From Plantibacter sp. Leaf314 (lineage in GTDB: Bacteria > Actinomycetota > Actinomycetes > Actinomycetales > Microbacteriaceae), in the NCBI RefSeq assembly GCF_001423185.1, contig NZ_LMOB01000001.1, positions 2,614,016 to 2,678,015 on the forward strand: a stretch of DNA of 64,000 bases, written 5' to 3'. Numbering within the stretch: position 1 is the first letter of the stretch; every line of letters starts with the position of its first letter. Shown here piece after piece: positions 43,271-51,323 of this stretch. Both the position numbers and the translations under genes were made by a program. The notes under the pieces are model-generated. The model had not been told where the DNA came from and made no database searches. It was given only the letters and a program-made list of their open reading frames with translations.

Positions 43271-44125
43271 TCAGGGGAGCTGCGCCGCGTAGCCCTCGCG
43301 GTACGTGGGGTAGCGGTAGGAGAACCCGGTGTCGCGGAGTGCGGCGGCGACGATGCGCTTGCCACGATGCGCCTCCTCGGGCGTGCGACCGGCGTCGTCG
43401 AGGACCGGTGGGGCGACACCGAGCCGCTCGGCGATGAAATCGGCCGCCGTCGACAGCAGGACCGGCTCCTCGTCGATGCCCGCCACCGCCGGAGGCAGGG
43501 CCGTCGCCGGCAGGTCGAGCAGGTGCACGATCACGGCTGCGGCGTCGTCGCGATGGATGCGGTTGGTCCATCCGGACGGCCTGGTCACGCGACCGTCGCG
43601 GACCTGGTCGACGAACATCGTCGACGTCGGCCCGTAGAGACCGCCGAACCGGATGAGACTCGCCTCCGGCACGGCGTCGCTGACAGCCTCCTCCGCGGCG
43701 AGCAGTGCCCGTGCGGTCCCGGTCGTCGGGACGGCGGGCGTGGTGTCGTCGATGCGCTCACCGCCGTCCTCGCCCCACACGGCGGTGGACGAGACGAAGA
43801 GGATCCGGGGTGGGGTGCCGGGGAGCGCCGCGACGGCGGCCAGCAGGTGCGCGATCCCGTCGCGGTAGAGGGCGTCGTAGGCCTCGACGGATCGCTGGTG
43901 CGGAGCGAGGGCGACCACGATCGCAGCCGTGTCCGCCGGGAGCTCGGGGGTCGCGGTGGTGAGGTCGCGGAGCTGGAGGGTGAAGTGCCCCGGGGTGGTC
44001 TCGGTGGCCGGGGTCGCGATCGTAGGGGCCGTGCGCTTCACGCCGACCACGTCCTCGCCGCGGGCCAGGAGCCTCGCGGCGACGTCCGAGCCGAGCTGTC
44101 CGAGTCCTACGATCACGATGGTCAT
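43271..44125 (-). CDS. NAD-dependent epimerase/dehydratase-like protein
   Basis: A 284-residue extended-SDR-like protein with the N-terminal loop VGLGQLGSDVAARLL (about 6-20), VVALAPHQRS, VSSTAVWGEDGG and RFGGLYGP. The typical YxxxK pair is not visible, as in YeeZ/YbjT-like members. The substrate is unknown. The frame is open far upstream as GC-rich read-through; I chose ATG 44125 because the nucleotide-binding strand starts there and TACGGT is 6 nt before it. Confidence 0.8.
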   Translation of the reverse strand: MTIVIVGLGQLGSDVAARLLARGEDVVGVKRTAPTIATPATETTPGHFTLQLRDLTTATPELPADTAAIVVALAPHQRSVEAYDALYRDGIAHLLAAVAALPGTPPRILFVSSTAVWGEDGGERIDDTTPAVPTTGTARALLAAEEAVSDAVPEASLIRFGGLYGPTSTMFVDQVRDGRVTRPSGWTNRIHRDDAAAVIVHLLDLPATALPPAVAGIDEEPVLLSTAADFIAERLGVAPPVLDDAGRTPEEAHRGKRIVAAALRDTGFSYRYPTYREGYAAQLP

Positions 44126-44131
44126 CGCCCC

Positions 44132-44158
44132 ACCGTACCCGGCGCCAGGAGGGAGAAT
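44132..44158. promoter_or_regulatory. Divergent pair of candidate leaderless promoters
   Basis: On the minus strand TACGGT (44132-44137) is 6 nt from the ATG at 44125. On the plus strand GAGAAT (44153-44158) is 6 nt from the ATG at 44165; this second hexamer is a weaker match. Confidence 0.5.
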
Positions 44159-44164
44159 GGTGGG

Positions 44165-44773
44165 ATGGGTGCTGCGGGGGAGTTCATCGACGCCGCGCTC
44201 CAGTACGAGGGCGACGGGTACCGTGCCGCGGACGTCGTCGAGCGGCTCGGCGGCGGGCTCGAGTCCTACGGATCGTCCGTCGGAGCGGTCCGGGGTACCG
44301 TGCGGGACGCCCTCCGGAAGTTCCGCGGGATGGAGCACGACGAGCTGACGGCCCTCGCGACCGAGCTCTGGTCCGTGCCCGTCTTCGAGCGACGGCTCGC
44401 GGCGGTCGTCCTCCTGCAGGCGAGCGTCGCCGTCCTCAGACACACGGATCTCACGCGCATCGAGGGCTTCGTGCGCAGCGGTCGTCACGCCGAGCTGGCC
44501 GATCCGCTCGCGACCGACGTCATCGGCCCGCTGCTCGACCACCTCGACGGCACGGCGCGGGCGAAGGCCGAGACCGTGCTCGACCGGTGGATGCAGGACG
44601 AGCCGTGGTTGCGACGGGCTGCCCTGCTCGCGCCGATCCGTGAACTGGGTGCGGGCGGTGGCGACGTCGATCGCGCGGCCCGTCGTCTGTCGGTCGCGCT
44701 CGACGGGCTCCAGCGGCCGGCGCCGATCGCGGTCGTGGAGCCCGCGGCGGAGCGGCTGCGCGCCGTGCTCTGA
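44165..44773 (+). CDS. DNA alkylation repair (AlkD-like HEAT) protein
   Basis: A 202-residue all-helical protein with repeats in the style of AlkD: VGAVRGTVRDALRKFRGMEH, LWSVPVFERRLAAVVLLQA, and WMQDEPWLRRAALLAPIREL. AlkD-type enzymes excise positively charged alkylated purines without base flipping. The catalytic Asp cannot be assigned with certainty. It is divergent from the epimerase-like gene, with a leaderless-type spacing at the ATG. Confidence 0.75.
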   Translation: MGAAGEFIDAALQYEGDGYRAADVVERLGGGLESYGSSVGAVRGTVRDALRKFRGMEHDELTALATELWSVPVFERRLAAVVLLQASVAVLRHTDLTRIEGFVRSGRHAELADPLATDVIGPLLDHLDGTARAKAETVLDRWMQDEPWLRRAALLAPIRELGAGGGDVDRAARRLSVALDGLQRPAPIAVVEPAAERLRAVL

Positions 44774-44791
44774 GACGGCACGGTCCGTGCG

Positions 44792-44815
44792 CCCTTCGAC
44801 AGGCTCAGGGACCGG
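44792..44815 (+). repeat. Short dispersed repeat
   Basis: CCCTTCGACAGGCTCAGG, then GACCGG, between the convergent AlkD-like gene and the fucose-isomerase-like gene, 6 bp from the stop codon of the latter. Confidence 0.85.
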
Positions 44816-44820
44816 GTGCG

Positions 44821-46260
44821 TCACACCTGGCGGAAGTCGATCCCGAGGAGACTCGCCGCCGCCCGGTAGTCGGCCGCCCGATGCCCGAGCGACAGCGACC
44901 AGTGGTGGCCGATGCCGGTCGCGCTCCATTCGTCGACCCAGACGCCGGGGTCCCGCCCGAAGTCCACGCGACTCGTCGTGTTGCCGATCGCGAGGAGCGG
45001 ACCGGGCACGACCGTCCCCTCCGACGCGACGAACGCCAGTGAACCGTCCCGGTCCTGGCCGAGTCCCAGCAGCGTCACCGGACCGTGGCGCACGTCGAAC
45101 TCGACGCTCACGCCCCAGCCGCGCTTGCCGTGGTACACCCCGAGGCCGCGCAGCAACGGGTCTCGCGAGCTGACGGCGAGGTGCGCCGGTCCGTCGTGGC
45201 CCATTTCGACAACCGCGTCCTCGAAGTCCAACGCCTGGATCTCGCAGAACGACCCACCGGCGCCGACGACCTGGGTCGCGAGTTGCGCGACCGTCGTCCG
45301 CAGCTCGTACTCGCCGGTCGTCGGGACGCCGCGAGCGGTGAGCAGCGAGGCGCCGAGGATCATGCCGGCGCCGAGTCGTTCGTGCTGTTCGCCGTCGCGA
45401 CCGCGGTGGTAATAGGCGAGGCTGTCGAGCGCGAACTCCTCGACGAGGCGGTCGAGACCCACCGAGACCTTCGCCCCCCACGCGAAGTCGTCCTCCACGA
45501 CGGTGTCGTCGAGCGTGAAGACCTCGCGGGCGAGCGCCATGCGGTCGGCCACCTGGGCGTCGGTGACCTCGTCGACGAGGACGCGGAGGTCGTCGAACTC
45601 GAGCACCTCCACGTGTGATCCGAAGGTGGTGGGGAGCAGGGTGAGGTCCGTCGAGACGTCGAGCATGCCCGGATAGACGTGACCCATGAGGCCGTGTCGC
45701 GCGTGCCGGAGAGCGGCGCGGACATGGGCCGCCTGGATCCACCGACCGATGCGCTCCCAGGCCGACTCCTGGTGCAACCACCCCGAGACCGAACGGAAGG
45801 GGATGCCGGCGCGGCGGAAGACGTTGCCGACCTCGGGTACCGGGCACTGCCCGCAGTAGGCGAGCCAGGCGCCGGTGTCGAAGCTCGCGTGGTCCATCCG
45901 CTCGGTCGGCTGCAGGTCGATGACGAGTACCGGGGTGCCGGTGCGCTGGGCGATGGGGAGGACCATCGACGAGGTCAGGTAGGTGGTGAGGAAGAGGACG
46001 ATGAGGTCGCAGTCGCCCTGGCGGAGGCGCTCGGCGGCGACCTCGCCCTCCTGGGCGTCGGAGATGAATCCGACGTCGACCACGTCGGCGTCCATGCGTC
46101 GGAAGCGCTCGGAGACGACGCGGGCCGACGCCTGGAGCTGCGGGAGGAGGTCGGGGAACTGTGGCCAGTACGTTCCGAGTCCGCCGGCGACGAGGCCGAC
46201 GCGGGGCTTGCGACGTGCCTTCGGGGCGAGGAGCGGGTGTGCGGCGGGGGTGTGGGTCAT
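44821..46260 (-). CDS. L-fucose/L-arabinose isomerase-family protein
   Basis: A 479-residue protein with the fold pattern of the fucose/arabinose isomerase family: VGLVAGGLGTYWPQFPDLLP, VDVGFISDAQEGEVAAERL, CDLIVLFLTTYLTSS, GHVYPGMLDVSTDLT, and C-terminal GIGHHWSLSLGH with a likely metal-binding His. It differs from known AraA and FucI motifs, so the sugar cannot be named; a deoxy- or pentose sugar is likely. A separate palindrome, TTTAATCGATTAAA, is about 32 bp before the ATG, and a LacI gene follows upstream on the same strand. Confidence 0.78.
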   Translation of the reverse strand: MTHTPAAHPLLAPKARRKPRVGLVAGGLGTYWPQFPDLLPQLQASARVVSERFRRMDADVVDVGFISDAQEGEVAAERLRQGDCDLIVLFLTTYLTSSMVLPIAQRTGTPVLVIDLQPTERMDHASFDTGAWLAYCGQCPVPEVGNVFRRAGIPFRSVSGWLHQESAWERIGRWIQAAHVRAALRHARHGLMGHVYPGMLDVSTDLTLLPTTFGSHVEVLEFDDLRVLVDEVTDAQVADRMALAREVFTLDDTVVEDDFAWGAKVSVGLDRLVEEFALDSLAYYHRGRDGEQHERLGAGMILGASLLTARGVPTTGEYELRTTVAQLATQVVGAGGSFCEIQALDFEDAVVEMGHDGPAHLAVSSRDPLLRGLGVYHGKRGWGVSVEFDVRHGPVTLLGLGQDRDGSLAFVASEGTVVPGPLLAIGNTTSRVDFGRDPGVWVDEWSATGIGHHWSLSLGHRAADYRAAASLLGIDFRQV

Positions 46261-46291
46261 CGGTGATCCTGTTCGTCCGGCGGCGGTGCCG

Positions 46292-46305
46292 TTTAATCGA
46301 TTAAA
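46292..46305. promoter_or_regulatory. LacI-type operator of the fucose/arabinose-isomerase-like gene
   Basis: Perfect 14-bp palindrome TTTAATCGATTAAA. The AATCGATT centre matches the rha operators, but the outer bases differ (TTA/TAA instead of TGA/TCA). Confidence 0.72.
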
Positions 46306-46349
46306 TTCGTGATCCGACTGTAGCGTCATCCGCCTCGCCGCGTCGAGGA

Positions 46350-47411
46350 TCAGGAAGCGGGGATCGAGTCGCGCGAGGTCGCCGGCGCGGACTCGCGCAC
46401 GACGATGCGCGGTTCGAGGGTGCGCGCCACATGTGTGTGCGAGGAGCGATCGGTGCCAAGTTCGGCGAGCAGTTCGGCGAGGAGGATCTCCACGGCGACG
46501 CGTCCGAGCTCGTCCTTCGGCTGCTCGACCGTGGTGAGCGGCACCCTGCCGTCGGCCGCGAGCGGCAGGTCGCCGTAGCCGACCACCGACACGTCGCCCG
46601 GCACGTCGAGACCGCCGTCGTTCAGCCCGCGGATGACCCCGAGGGCGAGCTGGTCGTTCGTGCAGAAGACCCCGGCGGCGTCCGGTGTGCGGGTCGCGAT
46701 GCCTCGGCCGGCCTCACGTCCGGCGTCGACGGTCATCTCCCGGGCGGTGACCTCCACCAGCTCGTCGGAATCGATCCCCGCCGCGACGAAGGCGTTCCGT
46801 GCGCCAGCGCGACGGTCCTCGCACTGGGGGATCGCGCGGTCGCCGTTCACGAGCACGATCGGTCCTCGCCCACCGGTCGTCGCCAACAGGTGCGCCACCG
46901 CCAGCTCACCGCCGCGCACGTCGTCGATCGCCACGGAGCACCCGGTGCCCTCGGGAGCGGTGCGGTCCATGAGCACGAGGCGGCTGCCGACGCGGCGGAG
47001 CTGGGCGAGGCGCGAGGCGTCGGCCGTCAACGGAGCGACCAGGGCGCCGGCGGCCCGGTGCTCGGCGAGCATCTCGAAGTGCTGCAGCTCGAGGTCCGGG
47101 TCGTCGTGGCTGACGCAGAGGGCGACCGTGTACCCGTGCTCGGCGGCCGCCTCGGTCACGCCGCGGGTGATCGCCGAGTAGAAGGGGTTCACGATGTCGG
47201 GGATCACGAGGCCGATGAGCCGGTTCGTGCCCTGCCGGAGCGTCGCCGCAGCGCGGTTGGGCACGAAGTCGAGTTCGGCGATCGCCGCGAGCACCCGTTC
47301 ACGCGTGGCCGGGGCGACGATCTCGGGGCGGTTGAGCGTGTTCGAGACGGTCGCGTTCGAGACCCCGGCGAGCCTGGCGACGGCGGCGAACCCGATGTCG
47401 TGCTTCGCCAT
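46350..47411 (-). CDS. LacI-family transcriptional regulator
   Basis: A 353-residue regulator: helix-turn-helix and hinge at about 6-60 (FAAVARLAGVSNATVSNTLN, VAPATRERVLAAIAEL) and a periplasmic-binding-like sugar sensor (GLVIPDIVNPFYSAI onwards). The gene lies 90 bp upstream of the isomerase-like gene on the same strand, with the TTTAATCGATTAAA operator between, so this is the best candidate for its control. It or the LacI at 56460 could bind the TGAATCGATTCA sites of the rha genes. Confidence 0.9.
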   Translation of the reverse strand: MAKHDIGFAAVARLAGVSNATVSNTLNRPEIVAPATRERVLAAIAELDFVPNRAAATLRQGTNRLIGLVIPDIVNPFYSAITRGVTEAAAEHGYTVALCVSHDDPDLELQHFEMLAEHRAAGALVAPLTADASRLAQLRRVGSRLVLMDRTAPEGTGCSVAIDDVRGGELAVAHLLATTGGRGPIVLVNGDRAIPQCEDRRAGARNAFVAAGIDSDELVEVTAREMTVDAGREAGRGIATRTPDAAGVFCTNDQLALGVIRGLNDGGLDVPGDVSVVGYGDLPLAADGRVPLTTVEQPKDELGRVAVEILLAELLAELGTDRSSHTHVARTLEPRIVVRESAPATSRDSIPAS

Positions 47412-47444
47412 GTCCGTCCTCCCGGTTCCCTCCACGAGCGTACC

Positions 47445-47532
47445 CGTCCACAACTCAGGACGGCCGCGGCGTGTCGACGCGACAGCCGGTCCGGCGGACG
47501 TGACACGCGGGGCCGGTCCTGAGTTGCGGACG
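47445..47532. repeat. Inverted-repeat element upstream of the LacI gene
   Basis: It opens with CGTCCACAACTCAGGAC and closes with GTCCTGAGTTGCGGACG, which pair but for one position. It is 32 bp from the stop codon of the aldo-keto reductase gene and 34 bp from the LacI ATG. Confidence 0.92.
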
Positions 47533-47563
47533 GTGCAGCCCGCCGATGGCGAACCGCGAGGGC

Positions 47564-48493
47564 CTACGGCAGGGTGTGACCGGCCGCGGTGAACAGGCGG
47601 TACCACTCCTGGCGCGACAGCGTCACGTCGGAACCCGCAGCCGCCTCCTCCACGCGCGAGGGCTTCGTGGTGCCGAGCACCACCTGGATGTTCGCGGGGT
47701 GGCGGGTGATCCACGCGGTGGCGATCCCCGTCGGCGTGACGCCGTGCGTCGCGGCCAGCTCGTCGAGCACGTCGTTGAGCTCCGCGTAGTGCTCGCGGTC
47801 GCCGAGGAAGACGCCCGTGAAGAAGCCGGCCTGGAACGGCGACCACGCCTGCAGGGTCATGCCGGTGAGGCGGCTGTAGTCAAGGATGCCGTTGTCGCGG
47901 TCGATCGACTGGTCGAGGCCGGCCATGTTCGTGGCGATGCCCGAGGCGATGATCGGTGCGTGCGTGATGCTCAGCTGCACCTGGTTCGCGATGAGCGGCT
48001 GCTCGACCGAGGCCTTGAGGAGCTCGACCTGCGCCGGCGTGTGGTTCGAGACGCCGAAGTTCCGGACCTTGCCCGACGCCTGCAGGGTGTCGAACGCGGA
48101 CGCGACCTCCTCGGGCTCGACGAGGGTGTCGGGCCGGTGGAGGAGCAGGAGGTCGAGGTAGTCGGTCTTGAGCGCGGCCAGCGACTCGTCGACCGTGCGG
48201 AGGATGTGCTCCTCGGAGAAGTCGAAGTAGCCCGGGCGGATGCCGACCTTCGACTGGATGACCACCTGCTCGCGCTCGGCGGCGGTGAGGGTGACGGCGT
48301 CGCCGAACCGGCGCTCGCAGCCGTGGCGCTCCGAGCCGTAGATGTCGGCGTGGTCGAAGACGGTCACGCCGGCGTCGCGTGCGGTGTGGAAGAGGGTGCG
48401 GATGGCCTCGTCGTCGAGGGGTTCGATGCGCATGAGGCCGAGGACGATGCTGGACGCGGTCAGGTCGGTCTGGGGCAGGGGGATGGTCTTCAT
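47564..48493 (-). CDS. Aldo/keto reductase (YdhF-like)
   Basis: A 309-residue NADPH-dependent AKR. The catalytic tetrad is visible: Asp and Tyr in FDHADIYGSE, Lys in IQSKVG, His in LLLHRPD. VRNFGVSNHTPAQ and VVLGTTKPSRVEEA form the cofactor site. It could reduce lactaldehyde or sugar aldehydes in the rhamnose setting, but the substrate is not shown. CAGGAT is 6 nt before the ATG. Confidence 0.9.
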   Translation of the reverse strand: MKTIPLPQTDLTASSIVLGLMRIEPLDDEAIRTLFHTARDAGVTVFDHADIYGSERHGCERRFGDAVTLTAAEREQVVIQSKVGIRPGYFDFSEEHILRTVDESLAALKTDYLDLLLLHRPDTLVEPEEVASAFDTLQASGKVRNFGVSNHTPAQVELLKASVEQPLIANQVQLSITHAPIIASGIATNMAGLDQSIDRDNGILDYSRLTGMTLQAWSPFQAGFFTGVFLGDREHYAELNDVLDELAATHGVTPTGIATAWITRHPANIQVVLGTTKPSRVEEAAAGSDVTLSRQEWYRLFTAAGHTLP

Positions 48494-48499
48494 CGTCCC

Positions 48500-48534
48500 A
48501 TCCTGGCCGAACGGACCGACAGCCTGCCTAGGAT
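48500..48534. promoter_or_regulatory. Divergent pair of leaderless -10 boxes
   Basis: On the minus strand CAGGAT (48500-48505) is 6 nt from the ATG at 48493. On the plus strand TAGGAT (48529-48534) is 6 nt from the ATG at 48541. Confidence 0.58.
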
Positions 48535-48540
48535 TGACGC

Positions 48541-48987
48541 ATGTTCGTGTTGTCGTTGTTGCTCATCGTCCTCACGATCGTCGCGCTCATCGACGTGGTC
48601 GGCCAGCCGGAGCCCGTCGTCCGCAACCTGCCCAAGATCGTCTGGGTCCTGCTCATCGTCTTCATCCCCCTCATCGGCGTCTGCCTGTGGTTCCTCCTCG
48701 GCAAGGACTGGTCGAATAGTCGCATCAAGCTCCCCGAACGCCGGGGCCGGAAGCAGTCGCGGACGCCCGGCTCGTGGGGCCCGGCCCGTGGGTCGTCGTC
48801 GACCACGCCGCCGTCGCCGTCGCAGCCCGACCGCGCCGTCAGCAGCACCGAGGAGCAGCTCGCCGCCCTCGAACGCGAGATCCAGGCCGCCGAGGACGCG
48901 GAGCGCATCCGCAAGCTCGAACTCGAGATGCAGCGATCCGATCCCCCCGCCGACGATGGCCCGGCTGCGAGCGCCGACCGCTCCTGA
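48541..48987 (+). CDS. PLD-nuclease-N-terminal-domain membrane protein
   Basis: A 148-residue protein with two N-terminal membrane helices (about 2-20, LSLLLIVLTIVALIDVV, and 31-52, VWVLLIVFIPLIGVCLWFLL) that match the PLDc_N module, then a Ser/Pro-rich linker and a charged coiled-coil (about 100-132, EEQLAALEREIQAAEDAERI). No enzyme domain follows. Function unknown. Confidence 0.82.
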   Translation: MFVLSLLLIVLTIVALIDVVGQPEPVVRNLPKIVWVLLIVFIPLIGVCLWFLLGKDWSNSRIKLPERRGRKQSRTPGSWGPARGSSSTTPPSPSQPDRAVSSTEEQLAALEREIQAAEDAERIRKLELEMQRSDPPADDGPAASADRS

Positions 48988-49002
48988 CCGGACTCCGCGC
49001 GT

Positions 49003-49090
49003 CGTCCACAACTCAGGACGCGAACGGCGCGCCGCCTCCGGAACCGGGGTTCCGAGAGCGACGCGCCGGGGCGGTCCTGAATTGCGAACG
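49003..49090. repeat. Inverted-repeat element between convergent genes
   Basis: It opens with CGTCCACAACTCAGGAC and closes with GTCCTGAATTGCGAACG. It lies 16 bp after one stop codon (48987) and 3 bp from the rhaS stop codon on the other strand. Confidence 0.92.
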
Positions 49091-49092
49091 GC

Positions 49093-50154
49093 TTAGAAGT
49101 CGTAGTCGTCGATGTTGTCCGCGGTGAAGGTGGTCGGCGGGCCGACGATGACGGTGCCGTCGGCGCCGACCTCGCGCTCGCCCAGGTCGCCGGCCTCGAA
49201 GGTGTCGCCCTCCTTGCCCGTGATGGTGCCCTCAGCGAGTGCCTTGCCGGCGTACGCGGCGACGTAGCCGAGCTGAGCCGGGTCCCACAGCGCGAACGCG
49301 GTGACGGTGCCGTCCTTCACGAACGGACGCATCTCGTTCGGCAGGCCGAGCCCGGTCAGCGCGACCTTGCCCTTGTACTCCGAGGTGGAGAGGTAGCGGG
49401 CGGTCGCGGCGATGCCGACCGTCGTGGGCGAGATGATGCCCTTCAGGTTCGGGTGCGCCTGCAGCAGTCCCTGGGCCTCCTGGAAGGACTTCGTGTCGTC
49501 GTCGTCGCCGTAGACCTTGGCGACGAGCTTGATGTCCTTGTACTCGGGGTTCGACTTGAGCTCCTCCTCCATGAAGGCGATCCACTCGTTCTGGTTCGTC
49601 GCGTTGGCCGTGGCCGAGAGGATCGCGATCTCGCCGGAGCCGCCGATCTGCTCCGCGATGAGCTTCGTCTGGATCAGCGCGACGTCCTTGGCGACGACCT
49701 GCGAGATGAAGACGTCGCGGCAGTCCTTGCTGGTGTCGGAGTCGAACGCGACGATCTTCGCGCCGCCCTCGCGAGCCTCCTTGAGGGCGGGGCACACGGC
49801 GTCGGGGTCGTTCGCCGCGATGACGATGACGTTCGTGCCGGCCTGGGTCTCCGCGTTGATGAAGGACACCTGGCTGGACGCGCTCGCCTCGAGCGGACCG
49901 ACGACCTCGGTGGCCGAGAAGCCGGCCGCCTTCGCGCCGTCCTCACCGCCGCCGAGCACGACGTCCGTGTAGGGGTTGTTGAGCTGCTTCGGGATGAACG
50001 TGATGCTCTCGGCGCCGCCCGCGCCACCACCGGAGCCGGCGGAGTCGCCGGTGGCGCACCCCGTCGCGATGAGGGCGAGTGATGCCGCTGCGGCGATGAG
50101 GGCCGCTGCTCGACGGGCCGAACGGCCTGTCGCGTGGTTTCGAATCGACTGCAT
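49093..50154 (-). CDS. rhaS: Rhamnose ABC transporter substrate-binding lipoprotein
   Basis: A 353-residue periplasmic-binding-type lipoprotein. The signal peptide has a twin-Arg-like SARRAAALIAAAASL and ends in the lipobox ATGC with Cys 33. The binding domain starts ESITFIPKQLNNPYTDVVLG and has VIAANDPDAVCPALKEA and ISPTTVGIAATARYL, the set seen in RhaS proteins that bind L-rhamnose. It is the last gene of the rhaT-rhaP-rhaQ-rhaS operon, and abuts an inverted-repeat element. Confidence 0.92.
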   Translation of the reverse strand: MQSIRNHATGRSARRAAALIAAAASLALIATGCATGDSAGSGGGAGGAESITFIPKQLNNPYTDVVLGGGEDGAKAAGFSATEVVGPLEASASSQVSFINAETQAGTNVIVIAANDPDAVCPALKEAREGGAKIVAFDSDTSKDCRDVFISQVVAKDVALIQTKLIAEQIGGSGEIAILSATANATNQNEWIAFMEEELKSNPEYKDIKLVAKVYGDDDDTKSFQEAQGLLQAHPNLKGIISPTTVGIAATARYLSTSEYKGKVALTGLGLPNEMRPFVKDGTVTAFALWDPAQLGYVAAYAGKALAEGTITGKEGDTFEAGDLGEREVGADGTVIVGPPTTFTADNIDDYDF

Positions 50155-50222
50155 TGTCTGTTCCTTTCTGGATACGCCTGGTGCTGTGGCGTGGGATCGC
50201 CCGGGAGCGCGCTGATCGGGGA

Positions 50223-51323
50223 TCAGTGCTGGGGCAGGCTGCGTCGGATTCGTCGGTGGTGGTTCCACTGCTTGACGGATTCGAAGATACTGGGGCCGAC
50301 CACCGAGGCGATCAGCAGGGTGCCGGTGACGATGATGAGCACGACGTCGGAGACGCGACCGAGTCGGAGCGCGTAGTTGATCGTGCCGATGAGGAGGACG
50401 CCGGCGACGACGCCGGGGATCGAGCCCTTGCCGCCGAAGATGGAGACGCCGCCGAGGAGGACCGCCGCGATGACGGCGAGTTCGAGGCCGGAGGCGTTGT
50501 CGCTGCGGGCGCTGGAGTAGCGCAGCGTCCAGAAGATCCCGGCGAGCGCGGAGACGCCGCCGGTCGCGACGTACAGCCAGAACTTCGAGCGGGCCACCTT
50601 GATGCCGACGAAGCTCGCCGCCTCCGAGCTGAACCCGAGGGCGTAGAGGCCGCGGCCGAACGGGGTGAGGTGCAGGACCACGCCGAAGACGATCACGATG
50701 AGGAGCACGCCGACCATGACGACCGGGATACCGGTGGAGCCGATCTTCGAAGTGAAGAAGGCGGTGAGCTCCGCCGGGAAGTTCGCGACCGCGTTGTCGC
50801 CGATGACGACGAGAGCGAGCCCGCGGAACAGGGCGAGGGTACCGATGGTCACGGCCAGCGATGGGAGCCCGACCACCGCGATGAGGAAGCCGTTGAACGC
50901 TCCCGCGACGATGCCGACGAGGAGGCCGATGAGGAGGACCACGCCGATGTCCATCCCGCCGCCGGCCCACAGCACACCGATGACGGCGCTCGTGAGGCCC
51001 GCGGTGCTCGCGACGGACAGGTCGATCTCGCCGGTGATGATCACGAGCGTCATCGGCATGGCGATGAGGAGGATCGGGATGACGTCGAGGAGCAGGAAGC
51101 CGACGGTGACGGGCGAGGCGAAGCGCGGGATGAGCAGGCAGGCCCCGATCACGACCACGAGCAGGGCGTAGATCATGATCGCGTCGCGACCGAGCAGGAT
51201 GCGGGAGAGTCCCGTGCGTCCCTTCGGCTCCGCGACGAGCACGCCGGTGGTGTCGGTGCCGAGCGGGCCGGAACCCTTCGTGAACGGCGCCTTGGCCGGT
51301 GCCGGGGTCTTCAGATCAGACAT
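50223..51323 (-). CDS. rhaQ: Rhamnose ABC transporter permease
   Basis: A 366-residue permease of the ribose/rhamnose (CUT2) class with a hydrophilic N-terminus of about 45 residues and about nine membrane segments. The family signature is ITGEIDLSVASTAGLTSAVI, later GLPSLAVTIGTLALFRGLAL and GGVSIFGGKGSIPG. The gene's first 8 bases overlap the end of rhaP. Confidence 0.9.
   Translation of the reverse strand: MSDLKTPAPAKAPFTKGSGPLGTDTTGVLVAEPKGRTGLSRILLGRDAIMIYALLVVVIGACLLIPRFASPVTVGFLLLDVIPILLIAMPMTLVIITGEIDLSVASTAGLTSAVIGVLWAGGGMDIGVVLLIGLLVGIVAGAFNGFLIAVVGLPSLAVTIGTLALFRGLALVVIGDNAVANFPAELTAFFTSKIGSTGIPVVMVGVLLIVIVFGVVLHLTPFGRGLYALGFSSEAASFVGIKVARSKFWLYVATGGVSALAGIFWTLRYSSARSDNASGLELAVIAAVLLGGVSIFGGKGSIPGVVAGVLLIGTINYALRLGRVSDVVLIIVTGTLLIASVVGPSIFESVKQWNHHRRIRRSLPQH

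Noticed and set aside
43271..45847. A very long minus-strand open frame of more than 850 codons
   Set aside because: The part upstream of 44125 is Arg/Pro/Gly-rich read-through antisense to real genes. The family N-terminus and a leaderless promoter fix the start at 44125.
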